Assembly: GCA_947584595.1 (NCBI GenBank)
Contig: CANPWP010000009.1
Coordinates: 1 to 63,017, forward strand
DNA: 63,017 nt
Direction of reading: 5' to 3'
Origin: an uncultured Clostridia bacterium
GTDB taxonomy: Bacteria; Bacillota; Clostridia; Oscillospirales; Acutalibacteraceae
Numbering within the stretch: the first letter of the stretch is position 1; every line of letters starts with the position of its first letter. Both the position numbers and the translations under genes were made by a program. Below the pieces are notes generated by a model. That model did no database searches. It worked only from the letters and a program-made list of their open reading frames with translations, and was not told the origin of the DNA. This document shows positions 9,540 to 18,725 of this stretch, one piece after another.

Positions 9540-9618
9540 AATATCATCTCCTTAAAATATTATATGCGCCTAAAACTTTTTTAATTTCATAATTACATTA
9601 TATTTTAGGAAATAAATA

Positions 9619-9647
9619 TTGTATTTTAAGTCAATTTTTGATAAAAT
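9619..9647 (+). promoter_or_regulatory. Promoter of pyrB
   Basis: TTGTAT (9619-9624) and TAAAAT (9642-9647) are 17 bases apart. This placement rules out translation starting at 9619 and supports the ATG at 9676. No PyrR-type attenuator hairpin is evident in the short leader. Confidence 0.6.
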
Positions 9648-9675
9648 AGAGAAAATATTGAAAGCGGATGATTTA

Positions 9676-10746
9676 ATGAAAGAAAAACATATTATTGATT
9701 TGGAGTGCTTAAATAAAAATCAGCTTGAACAGGTAATAACTCTTTCAGAAGATATTATGAAAAATCCCAAAAAATATCAGCACGCTTGTGACGGTAAAAT
9801 TCTTGGCACATTATTTTATGAGCCAAGCACAAGAACTCAGATGTCATTCCAAACTGCAATGCTGAGATTGGGAGGAAAAACTATCGGCTTTGATAATCCA
9901 ATGAACTCATCTGTTGCAAAAGGTGAAAATTTAAAGGATACTATTACTATTGTAAGCGGTTATGCAGATATTATTGCAATGCGTCATCCTGCGGAGGGTT
10001 CTGCAAGGGCGGCTTCAATGTTCAGTACAGTTCCCGTAATAAACGGCGGTGACGGAGGACATTTTCATCCGACACAAACCTTAACAGATGTTATTACTCT
10101 AAACAATGAAAAAGGCAGATTAACTGACCTCACGATCGGTTTATGCGGCGATTTATTAAATGGAAGAACAGTTCACTCGCTCATTAAAACAATGTCGTAC
10201 TTTGAAAACAATAAATTTGTTCTTATTTCAACTAAGGCACTTACGATTCCTCAATATATTAAAGATGTATTAAAGAAAGCAGGCTGTGAGTACAAAGAAG
10301 TAAGAAGTCTCAAGGAGGCAATTCCTGAACTTGACGTTTTATATATGACAAGAATCCAACAGGAAAGATTTGCTACACAAAAAGAATATGAGGAACAAAA
10401 AGGTATTTTTGTTCTTGATACCGCTAAAATGGAGCTTGCTAAAAAGGATATGGTTATACTTCATCCGCTTCCAAGGGTTGATGAGATTGAAGTTAAAGTT
10501 GACGATGACCCGAGAGCTTGCTACTTTAAACAAGCAGTTTACGGAATGTACGGCAGAATGGCTTTGATTTATCTTTTGCTAAACGATAAAGACTTTGAGT
10601 TTGATTATTACAAGCCTCAGCTTACAAACAGCAGATGCAGAAACAGAAACTGTATTACAAGGACAGAAAGTTATTTAAAAAGGCATTGCCATTACGGTAA
10701 CGACGGTCATTTAATGTGCAACTACTGCGACCACATAATTGAATAA
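9676..10746 (+). CDS. pyrB: Aspartate carbamoyltransferase with a C-terminal PyrI-like zinc domain
   Basis: PyrB condenses carbamoyl phosphate and aspartate in pyrimidine synthesis. The start is MKEKHIIDLE at 9676, because the promoter occupies the upstream in-frame sequence. Residues 1 to about 310 form a normal catalytic chain with EPSTRTQMSF (carbamoyl-phosphate loop) and HPLPRVDEI. The protein is 356 residues, about 45 longer than usual. The extra tail holds CRNRNC (C321, C326) and CNYC (C348, C351), the same Cx4C...CxxC layout as the zinc domain of the E. coli regulatory chain PyrI. The nucleotide-binding domain of PyrI is absent, and no pyrI lies nearby. The gene is monocistronic, with its own promoter and terminator. 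Confidence 0.95.
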   Translation: MKEKHIIDLECLNKNQLEQVITLSEDIMKNPKKYQHACDGKILGTLFYEPSTRTQMSFQTAMLRLGGKTIGFDNPMNSSVAKGENLKDTITIVSGYADIIAMRHPAEGSARAASMFSTVPVINGGDGGHFHPTQTLTDVITLNNEKGRLTDLTIGLCGDLLNGRTVHSLIKTMSYFENNKFVLISTKALTIPQYIKDVLKKAGCEYKEVRSLKEAIPELDVLYMTRIQQERFATQKEYEEQKGIFVLDTAKMELAKKDMVILHPLPRVDEIEVKVDDDPRACYFKQAVYGMYGRMALIYLLLNDKDFEFDYYKPQLTNSRCRNRNCITRTESYLKRHCHYGNDGHLMCNYCDHIIE

Positions 10747-10760
10747 TATAGTAATATTAA

Positions 10761-10797
10761 AAGCAATCGGGCGAACAATTCTCGCCTGATTGCTTTT
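10761..10797 (+). terminator. Terminator of pyrB
   Basis: AAGCAATCGGGCG and CGCCTGATTGCTT form a strong stem around a nine-base loop, followed by TTTT. Read leftward, the same hairpin could also serve transcripts from addA. Confidence 0.9.
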
Positions 10798-10837
10798 ATC
10801 TTATAGTAACTGCTAAAAAAGTCGAAACCAATAACTT

Positions 10838-13800
10838 TTACTTTATTGAAATGTAGTCTCCTAAATAAAGTGAAAAAATCACACATTCTTTTACTTTATA
10901 ATCGGTACAGCTTTCCATTGCAGTTTTATAAAGAGAAATCTGTTTTGAATAGAGCTCTTTAAGCTGATCTATATTCTTTACTCTGTCTGTTTTATAGTCA
11001 ACTATTACAAGCTGGCCGTCATCTTCAAACGCAAGATCGACTGCACCCTGTAACAAAACTTTTTCTTTTGCAAAGTCTTGTGATACAGTATTATCATAAT
11101 CTTCTGCATTAATATATGTCATAAACCGAAATTCTCTTAAAACTTCTTTTGATTTAAGAATTTTTTCTGCAAGAGGACTCTCCATAAATTTTGTAACTTC
11201 ATTACATGGAATTGCCTGAGCTTCCGCTTCCGAAAGATAATTTAAATTTTTTAAACGATTTATTTCTGTTTTGGAATTTTCCTTTGCTTTTGCAAAATCA
11301 CAATACTGCAAAAACTTATGAAAAGCCGTTCCTCTTTGAGTTGCAGTTAAAGAATCCTTCGACATAAAGTCAGGTCTTTGCAAAACTTTTGAAAAAAACC
11401 TCTCTGCATCTTTATGAGCAATATCAGATGCCGAAACCTTTGTTGGAAGATTAACTAACGGTGAATATTTATATTTAAAGTTTATTCTTTCTTTAAGTGT
11501 ATTTATAAAATCACTATCGAGTTCTGAAACAAAAAAATCACTGTTTGTAAAAATTTCCGGGGAAATAATACCCTCAAAATTTTCCAAATCGCAAACCTCT
11601 TTATTGATATACATAATATTCCATGGGTATTTATTGTTTTCTGAATTTCCATATTGCTTTTGAGCAGGCATAATTTTTTTAATTTCATTTGCGAAATTTC
11701 CTGAAAATTCCGTATAAGCAAGCAGACACATAAACATCCAGTCCGAAATAGACTTTGAGTTTTTAACTGAATAAGAAGAAATATTACCGCCTGAATTAAT
11801 TTTGAGAGACAGTTTTTCAAGATACTCCAAAGGTTTCTTTTGAGAGTTTAGAATATAGAGTTTTTCTTTTGCTCTTGTTAAAGCTACATATAAAATCCTC
11901 AATTCCTCTGACATTTGACTTTTTGAAATTTCCAATGCAACGCCTTCTCTGGGCATTGTAGTATATCGGCAGAGATTTTCTCTTTTTTTAATGCCAATAC
12001 CTAAATCTGAATGAAGCAAAACATCTTTTTTCAAATCATCATCATTAAATTCTTTAGAGGTTGCCGCCAAAAAACAAACTGGAAATTCAAGTCCTTTGCT
12101 CTTATGAATACTCATTACCTTTACTGTATTCGTAATTTCACCGTTTACAAGCGTGCCGGATTCAAAATCGAAACCGCACTCTTTAATCCTATCAAGATAA
12201 TGAATAAATGATGAAAGCCCTTTATATCCGTTTGATTCATATTTAGACGCATATTCGCAAAGCAAGTTTAAGTTTTTAACTGCATTAGGTCTTTCCTCTA
12301 CAGCACTTATAACAGAAGGATAGCCTGTAATATTATAAATTTCCTTTATTAAATCTTCAACGCTGTTTGTTACCGAAAAAGTACGCAGATTTGATATTTC
12401 CTTTAAAAATTCTGCTGATTTTCCCCCATTTACATCAGCATAAGATATAACGGCAGAATATAAATTATGAAATTTTCCGCTGCATTTTATTTCTGCCACT
12501 TCATCTGCCGTAAAGCCGTACATTGGGCTCATCATAACAGACAAAAGAGGAATATCCAAAACAGGATTATCAAGCAAACGCAAAAAATTAAGCATAACTT
12601 TAATTTCGTCAGCTTCAAAAAAGCTGCCTTTTGTTTCCGAATATGCAGGAACACCCATTGACATCAGCTCATTAACATATGTTTCTGCTGTTTGGGTTGT
12701 ACTTCTGAGCAGAATTGCAAAATCACTGTATCTTATATCACGCTGACTGCCGTTTTCCGTTATCTGATATTTTGAAAGCACCATTTCCTGAATTTTAAGG
12801 GCAATATATCTTGCTTCCAATACTGTAAAATCAATATCATCTGAAAAATCATCTCTGTCTATTAAAGCAAAATTCAGAGCAAAATCGTCTGTATCGGGGA
12901 ACTCTGCTGCGGCATTAAGCATTTCTTCCTCTGAATACTGCATATCACCCACTTCTTTTGACATTAGGCGTGAGAAGATAAAATTTATACCGTGGGCAAT
13001 GCCTTTTCTGCTTCTGAAATTTTTATCTAAAATAATTTTTGAGGGGTAGTTGTCGTCTTCTTTACTATAAATCGGATAAGAATCTTTTCTTGCAAGAAAT
13101 ATCTCCGGCATAGCCTGGCGGAAGCCGTAAATACTCTGTTTAACATCGCCTACCATAAAAAGATTTTTTTCATCTTTACTGATTGCTCTGAATATAAGGT
13201 CCTGAACCTCGTTTACGTCCTGACATTCATCTACCATTATGTAATCAAAACGTTTTGCAACTTCCTTTGCCGTATCTGTAAGAACGGGTCTTTTATTTTC
13301 ATCATAGCCTTTTACAAACAGCTTTATTATGTAATGCTCAATATCGGAAAAATCAGTAATATTTTTTTTCAGCTTATATTCCTCTATTTTATCCCTGTAA
13401 TAATTTACACACTGAAAAAGCTTTTTTACAATTGGATAAAGATAATTTATATCAGCTTTACATTCTTCATTATTCCAGCAAAACAGTTTTTTGACCGATG
13501 ATAATGTACCTTTTACATTTTCTCTTAGAATTTTAATCTGATTTGTTAATTCTTCATCTTCAAATTTATTAGGAAATCTGAGTGTGCCAAACTTAAACTC
13601 ATTTAAAAACAAAGCTGTTTTATCCCAGTTTTCTTCGCAGAGAAGCTCTGATATTTTTTCAAGGTCACTTTTATATGAAATAAAAAGCTTATGTGGGGTA
13701 GTACCGACAAGCAGGGACTCATTTGTAATTAAGGAAAGTGCGGACGAACAAGCGTCAGCACAGTAATCTACTGCTGATTTTGTATAATTTATAATTTCTT

Positions 13801-14434
13801 TTCCCCAAACTGTTTTTGATACATCACTGAAATCGTCATACATTGAAAGCTTTTCTGATTGCCAGATATCAGGAAATGGATGCGAAAGCAGAAAACTGTA
13901 AATCCTGTCTATTACTTCTACAATGGTATTATCATTTTTAGGAGAAGAAAAGGATTTTACAAGCAAATTAAAATCTGCACTGTTTTCATTATAAAAATGC
14001 TCGAGAGTATCTTCCATAGCGTCATTTTTTAAAACTGTAAGTTCGCTTTCATCTGCAACTCTGAAATCCTGCTTTATATTCAACACATAAAAATATTCTC
14101 TGGCTATATCTATGCAAAAGCTGTCTATTGTCGAAATATTTGCTCTGAACATTTTTTGTTTTTGAATTAAAAGATTTTTATTAAAAGGGTCATCTCTTAA
14201 CAGCTTATTTAAAGCCTCTGTTACTCTTTCTTTCATTTCAGCCGCTGCCGCACGGGTAAAGGTTACAACAAGCAGTCTGTCAACATCTACGGGTGAGTTT
14301 TCACGGGTTATAAGTTTAATAATTCGCTCAACAAGCACAGCCGTTTTTCCTGAACCTGCCGCCGCTGAAACAAGAACAGAACCGTTAGTTGCATAAATTG
14401 CATTATGCTGATTTTCCGTCCACTTTCTACTCAT
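10838..14434 (-). CDS. addA: ATP-dependent helicase/nuclease subunit A
   Basis: AddA is the UvrD-like helicase and nuclease subunit of AddAB, which resects double-strand breaks and recognises Chi. I place the start at 14434 (MSRKWTENQHNAIYA), giving 1198 residues, because AAGGAGGAG sits just upstream inside the end of addB. Visible motifs are Walker A AAAGSGKT (about residues 24-31), the helicase DE motif in VDECQDVNEVQ, the superfamily 1 motif ALTRAKEKLYI, and the C-terminal RecB-type nuclease VDYKTD. It overlaps addB by eight bases and is the downstream gene of the pair. Confidence 0.96.
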   Translation of the reverse strand: MSRKWTENQHNAIYATNGSVLVSAAAGSGKTAVLVERIIKLITRENSPVDVDRLLVVTFTRAAAAEMKERVTEALNKLLRDDPFNKNLLIQKQKMFRANISTIDSFCIDIAREYFYVLNIKQDFRVADESELTVLKNDAMEDTLEHFYNENSADFNLLVKSFSSPKNDNTIVEVIDRIYSFLLSHPFPDIWQSEKLSMYDDFSDVSKTVWGKEIINYTKSAVDYCADACSSALSLITNESLLVGTTPHKLFISYKSDLEKISELLCEENWDKTALFLNEFKFGTLRFPNKFEDEELTNQIKILRENVKGTLSSVKKLFCWNNEECKADINYLYPIVKKLFQCVNYYRDKIEEYKLKKNITDFSDIEHYIIKLFVKGYDENKRPVLTDTAKEVAKRFDYIMVDECQDVNEVQDLIFRAISKDEKNLFMVGDVKQSIYGFRQAMPEIFLARKDSYPIYSKEDDNYPSKIILDKNFRSRKGIAHGINFIFSRLMSKEVGDMQYSEEEMLNAAAEFPDTDDFALNFALIDRDDFSDDIDFTVLEARYIALKIQEMVLSKYQITENGSQRDIRYSDFAILLRSTTQTAETYVNELMSMGVPAYSETKGSFFEADEIKVMLNFLRLLDNPVLDIPLLSVMMSPMYGFTADEVAEIKCSGKFHNLYSAVISYADVNGGKSAEFLKEISNLRTFSVTNSVEDLIKEIYNITGYPSVISAVEERPNAVKNLNLLCEYASKYESNGYKGLSSFIHYLDRIKECGFDFESGTLVNGEITNTVKVMSIHKSKGLEFPVCFLAATSKEFNDDDLKKDVLLHSDLGIGIKKRENLCRYTTMPREGVALEISKSQMSEELRILYVALTRAKEKLYILNSQKKPLEYLEKLSLKINSGGNISSYSVKNSKSISDWMFMCLLAYTEFSGNFANEIKKIMPAQKQYGNSENNKYPWNIMYINKEVCDLENFEGIISPEIFTNSDFFVSELDSDFINTLKERINFKYKYSPLVNLPTKVSASDIAHKDAERFFSKVLQRPDFMSKDSLTATQRGTAFHKFLQYCDFAKAKENSKTEINRLKNLNYLSEAEAQAIPCNEVTKFMESPLAEKILKSKEVLREFRFMTYINAEDYDNTVSQDFAKEKVLLQGAVDLAFEDDGQLVIVDYKTDRVKNIDQLKELYSKQISLYKTAMESCTDYKVKECVIFSLYLGDYISIK

Positions 14435-17400
14435 TTTCACTCTCCTCCTTTGCGTACTCTTCATTTAGCTTTTCCATAACTTCTTTTGCACTGAAATTTT
14501 CTGCATATTTATATTTGCCCATACCGTTTTTATAATTACATACCGAACTGTAAAGGCAATATTCACAACCGTTATGGTTTTTTCCTTTAATTGGTTTTGC
14601 AGAAATTTCACCGTTGTATAAGTCCTCTGACATTTTTGTTATAATTTCATCTATTTTATTAAAAATATGACCCATTTGTTCTAAACTTGCAAGGCTTTTT
14701 GAAGATGTCGGTATTCCGCTTTTTACACTAACAGGTATATATTTGCCGTTTCCTGTTTTATCCATACCTTCAACGACCTCAATGTCGTTAAGCACGAGTC
14801 CGTTCATTTTAAGATTTGACGAAATTTTATTATCAATTTTACTTTGTTCTGTTCCTACATCAATGCTTACAGGATCGGCAGTTGAATGCAAATACAAAAT
14901 CCCGGCCGGCACAATATTTTCTCCGTAACGCTCTATGCCGTTTTTTTCAATGGCATGCAGGTAAATTAACATTTGCAAATTAAGTCCGTATAAAACATCA
15001 GACAAAGAAAATTTCTTTTTGCCTGTTTTATAGTCAACGACACGAATGTATTTCTTGCCCTGTTTTTCCATAATATCTACCCTGTCGACACTTCCCATAA
15101 TGAAAACATTATGTCCTGTAGGAAGTTTTAGGGTGTAAGCTTTAATATCTTCTCCGATTTTCAGCTCAAAATCAACAGGAGAAAAATCGCTTTGCGAAAG
15201 CTCTGAAATCATATGACTTATAAGCTCAAAGGAGTTTTCCTTCATTCTTTCATAGAGATTTAAAAACCTTTTTGTTTTATTATTTAAACCGCCTAACTTC
15301 TTATTGGCGTAATCCTCATATATTTTATTTATATCGGATTTAATATTTTCAACCGACAAATTATTCAAGGTTTCTTTAGGGTGCATTTTTAAAAATTTTT
15401 CAAAGAAATAGTGAGTAATTGTACCAAATTCAAGGTTATCTATGGAGGCTCGCCGTCTGTCCTTTACTTTAAGACCGTATGTACAGAAATACTGAAATGC
15501 ACAAAGGTTAAACTTTTCTATTTGAGAAGCAGAAAGATTAAGGTTACTGCCGAATAATTTTTCTGCTGTTTCTTTATTTTGAAGTTTAATCGGTTTATTC
15601 TCCAAAACTCTTTCTATTGTATTTATTCTTGAAAGATATTTCTCATTTTCAGAAAAATATCTTTTCAGTTCATTATTAAAATCAGATTTTGACTTGAAGT
15701 TTCTTGCAAGATATTCAAAGGCTGATATTTCCGACCAAAGTTTATTTTCCGTGTTTTCAAATGCAGGCTCTGTAATTTTCATTCGAGGAAAAATATTAAG
15801 TATATCAGCAACAAATTCCGAGGGGGCGACTGTATCCCCGTCTGAATTTGCAGAAGCATAAATCACCCAGAGCTTTTCGGAAGGCGCAGTAAGGCAGGAA
15901 TATGCAAGAAATTTTTCATAATAAGACTGTTCTTCCGCAGAATTTTCAAAAGGTAAATCTGCAAGTACAAGCTGTTTACGCTCGGTTTCCGTAAAAACTC
16001 CCGAAATTGAAGAAGCGGCAGGAAACTCTCCCTCATTTGCTCCGATAATAAATGCCGCCTTTATTTCCTCAGGACGAATTTTATGTGCGTCTCCAAACTG
16101 AACGCTGTCTGCGCTTTGAGGAATTTCTGAAATCTGAACATTCTCAAACTGTATTGACAGCAAATCAAAATATTTTTTGGCTGAAATTCTTGTATCATTA
16201 AGAACTGCCGTCATTTTATCAAGTACGGTCATAAGAATATTCCAAAGTCTTATTTGCTCAGTTGCAAGGTCAATTTTACCTTGTGATTCAAGCTCATCAT
16301 ATAATTTATCAAGGCTGTCAGGTACATTTAATGATATTAAAAACTCATAAACTGCCTTTGAAATTTCCGCTCCCGCTGCATCTTTGCATTTTTCTTTAAA
16401 GGAAGTAAGAGGAGCAATTACCGAATTTCTCACCTTTTCGGCAGTTTTCAGCTCTGCCTTATCGTTATCAGTAAGGTCAGAAGAAAAACCTTTCGGATTA
16501 TTTTTAAATTCGTTATTAAAATCTTTGTGGTTTATATTCCAGATAAAAAGATAATTTTCAAAAACTGCAATTTCCTCAACGCTATTTTCTGTTAATCCTG
16601 TTTTTAAAAGAGACAAAATATCTTCCCTTTCAAAATTGTTTATAATACAGGAAAAAGCAGAGCATACAAGGCGTATAACAGGCTTTATATAAATATCTTC
16701 GGGATAATCCGTAAAGCATGGAATATCGTTTTTTGAAAATGCTGATAGTATATAACTTTTATATTTTTCTGCATTTCTGCATATTACTGCAATTTCTTTG
16801 TATCTGAAATTATTTTCAATTACAAGCTTTTTTATGTTGTTTGAAACAAATTCCGCTTCCTCGTAATTATCGCTGCATTTTACTATATGTAGATCTTTGG
16901 GAATCTCTTTATAGGATTTTTTTGAATTGCGGTAAAGGTTTTCTTCCAAAAAAATAAGTTCCCGTGAATTTATTATGTAACTTTCTTTAAGCAATACAGG
17001 CTCGTTTATTTCTACGGAATTTTTTTGAGCCATATTAATAATTCTGTTTTGTGTTTCAAATGCATTTTTAAAGCAATCCGAGGGCAATACCTCATTATAA
17101 TCTAAAGCTAAAGAAACATAAAAATCCTTGCTGTCCTTCATTAAACATTCAATTACAGAATACTGCTGTGCAGTAAAACTGCTGAATGAATCAAGTGCTA
17201 TTATGTAATCTGAGAAAATATTATTTTCCCTTAAAATCTCCCCTGCCTTTGTTAAATCCTCGCAAGGGTCGATATAAGTGTTTGAAATAATTGCGTCATA
17301 TGCTTTTAAAATATATGCCGTTTCTGTAAGCTTTTTAGACAGTGTTTCTTCTTCTACCAGCTTTGCAGTTTCCAAAAGCATATCGGCAGTTATGTTGCAT

Positions 17401-17786
17401 TTTGTACACTCCATATAGGAATCAACCATTAAATCAATCAGAGAAAGTCTGCCCTTTTTATGAGAAAACAGTTCTAAATTATCCGATACCTGCTCAATTG
17501 CAAGGCTCATTATTATTTTTCTTGTTCCGTCATCTATGGGATTATTTCTGAAATTGCCTGTTTTGGAAAAAACATAATCACACAGACGTGAAAAGCCAAA
17601 CACCTGAACATTTCTGCAAAGCTTTGGTCCTAACAGCTTAAGAAAGCTTTTTTCTGTATCAAAAGAAACCTGATCCGGTACAATTATCATAATTTTTTTA
17701 TTTCCGCTTTCACTGAGCTTTGCAAGCAAGTTTATGACATAGGAAGTTTTGCCTGTTCTGCTTTTGCCTAAAATAAAATTAAGCAT
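14427..17786 (-). CDS. addB: ATP-dependent helicase/nuclease subunit B
   Basis: AddB is the partner of AddA and holds the second nuclease domain and the iron-sulfur staple. The 1119-residue protein starts with Walker A GKSRTGKT (residues 7-14). The C-terminal nuclease is marked by VDYKTGKKKF. The cluster cysteines appear as one in FNLCAFQYF and three in CEYCLYSSVC, the known spacing of the AddB 4Fe-4S site. AAGGGG precedes the ATG. Transcription runs addB then addA, with translational coupling at the junction. Confidence 0.95.
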   Translation of the reverse strand: MLNFILGKSRTGKTSYVINLLAKLSESGNKKIMIIVPDQVSFDTEKSFLKLLGPKLCRNVQVFGFSRLCDYVFSKTGNFRNNPIDDGTRKIIMSLAIEQVSDNLELFSHKKGRLSLIDLMVDSYMECTKCNITADMLLETAKLVEEETLSKKLTETAYILKAYDAIISNTYIDPCEDLTKAGEILRENNIFSDYIIALDSFSSFTAQQYSVIECLMKDSKDFYVSLALDYNEVLPSDCFKNAFETQNRIINMAQKNSVEINEPVLLKESYIINSRELIFLEENLYRNSKKSYKEIPKDLHIVKCSDNYEEAEFVSNNIKKLVIENNFRYKEIAVICRNAEKYKSYILSAFSKNDIPCFTDYPEDIYIKPVIRLVCSAFSCIINNFEREDILSLLKTGLTENSVEEIAVFENYLFIWNINHKDFNNEFKNNPKGFSSDLTDNDKAELKTAEKVRNSVIAPLTSFKEKCKDAAGAEISKAVYEFLISLNVPDSLDKLYDELESQGKIDLATEQIRLWNILMTVLDKMTAVLNDTRISAKKYFDLLSIQFENVQISEIPQSADSVQFGDAHKIRPEEIKAAFIIGANEGEFPAASSISGVFTETERKQLVLADLPFENSAEEQSYYEKFLAYSCLTAPSEKLWVIYASANSDGDTVAPSEFVADILNIFPRMKITEPAFENTENKLWSEISAFEYLARNFKSKSDFNNELKRYFSENEKYLSRINTIERVLENKPIKLQNKETAEKLFGSNLNLSASQIEKFNLCAFQYFCTYGLKVKDRRRASIDNLEFGTITHYFFEKFLKMHPKETLNNLSVENIKSDINKIYEDYANKKLGGLNNKTKRFLNLYERMKENSFELISHMISELSQSDFSPVDFELKIGEDIKAYTLKLPTGHNVFIMGSVDRVDIMEKQGKKYIRVVDYKTGKKKFSLSDVLYGLNLQMLIYLHAIEKNGIERYGENIVPAGILYLHSTADPVSIDVGTEQSKIDNKISSNLKMNGLVLNDIEVVEGMDKTGNGKYIPVSVKSGIPTSSKSLASLEQMGHIFNKIDEIITKMSEDLYNGEISAKPIKGKNHNGCEYCLYSSVCNYKNGMGKYKYAENFSAKEVMEKLNEEYAKEESENE

Positions 17787-17879
17787 AGATCATACCCCTT
17801 AAGTAAATTATATATGTTGAATTATACTAAACACTGTATATAAAGTTTGTTATAAAGTTTTATTACAAAATTTATTAAA

Positions 17880-17967
17880 GCCCGTAGGGGCGACCATTGA
17901 GTCCGCCCGCAAATAAGAAAGGAATAATTGTATTTTTCGGACAACCGCAAGGGTTGTCCCTACACAG
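17880..17967. repeat. Intergenic repeat bounded by terminal inverted repeats
   Basis: GTAGGGGCGACC at the left and GGTTGTCCCTAC at the right are imperfect inverted repeats about 80 bases apart, with no coding capacity between them. The layout resembles a non-autonomous (MITE-like) element. Only one copy is seen in this window, so mobility is not shown. The remainder of the 17787-18061 gap is AT-rich and featureless. Confidence 0.5.
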
Positions 17968-18061
17968 TTTTTAATGTTTTTTAATATATAAAATAAAATT
18001 GCTTATTTATATGTCAATTCTGATTATATAATAACATATTTACTGTCCCATAAACAGTTCA

Positions 18062-18670
18062 TTATAGAAAAAAAGACTTTATTTTTTCAAAATATTCTAT
18101 AATCTTAAATTTGTACTCTGTTTTTTCTTCTGTTAAAAGATTATATTCGTTATCGTTCATATTATCTTTCAGTTCCTGATAGTTCGCTGACGCACCTACG
18201 CAAAGCGAGGGATACATTACGCACCACCAGTTTTTCCCCTCTGCTTTGCCTATTTCAATTTGCAGAGCCTTATATGTTCCCGAAGGCATCGTTACATTTT
18301 CATAGGTTCTTGTATTAAAATAAACATCTGCAATTCTGGCCTTTACCTGATAATCATATCCGTTTTCAGTAACTACTTCTTTAGCCTTATTCGCTATAGA
18401 TTGAAGATTTTCGGACGTTATTTGAATTGCTTCTTCTTTTGAAGCTGCAGATTTATAAAAGCTTTCCGTATATTTTAAAATTTCATCTCTGACTTTTAAT
18501 TTCAAGCTTTGATCTTCTTGGGTGTCTGAATTTGCAAGAATATGAAGTCTGAAAACGTCCTGCTGAATTTCCTGACAGCTTGCTTCAAAAGGAATTAAAG
18601 TTAGCATAATTGTAAGTACAAAAGCACAGCAAAATGATTTGAATAATAATTTTGAATTAAATAATTTCAT
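18062..18670 (-). CDS. spoIIR: Stage II sporulation protein R
   Basis: SpoIIR is the secreted forespore signal that activates SpoIIGA, the protease for pro-sigma-E in the mother cell. From the start at 18670 the protein has 202 residues. A signal sequence (KSFCCAFVLTIMLTLIPF) is followed by the family motif VFRLHILANSDTQEDQSLK and KVRDEIL. A cysteine pair (WWCVMYPSLC) lies in the second half. The ATG directly follows a hairpin that contains its ribosome site. Its presence indicates an endospore-forming lineage, although other spo genes are not in the window. Confidence 0.92.
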   Translation of the reverse strand: MKLFNSKLLFKSFCCAFVLTIMLTLIPFEASCQEIQQDVFRLHILANSDTQEDQSLKLKVRDEILKYTESFYKSAASKEEAIQITSENLQSIANKAKEVVTENGYDYQVKARIADVYFNTRTYENVTMPSGTYKALQIEIGKAEGKNWWCVMYPSLCVGASANYQELKDNMNDNEYNLLTEEKTEYKFKIIEYFEKIKSFFL

Positions 18671-18716
18671 AAAAAGCACCTGCCCTTTCAAGTTTCAACT
18701 TGATTATGGACAGGTG
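18671..18716 (-). promoter_or_regulatory. Hairpin with T run overlapping the spoIIR ribosome site
   Basis: On the minus strand CACCTGTCC pairs with GGGCAGGTG over nine base pairs, with an inner CAAGT/ACTTG stem, and is followed by CTTTTT and then the spoIIR ATG. It looks like the ispE terminator, but its 3' arm holds the AGGTG ribosome site of spoIIR. Confidence 0.65.
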
Positions 18717-18725
18717 TTCATTGTT

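Noticed and set aside
9619..9675. 19-codon N-terminal extension of pyrB
   Set aside because: The stretch coincides with the -35 and -10 boxes; the family start is MKEKHI with a GGATGA-like ribosome site.
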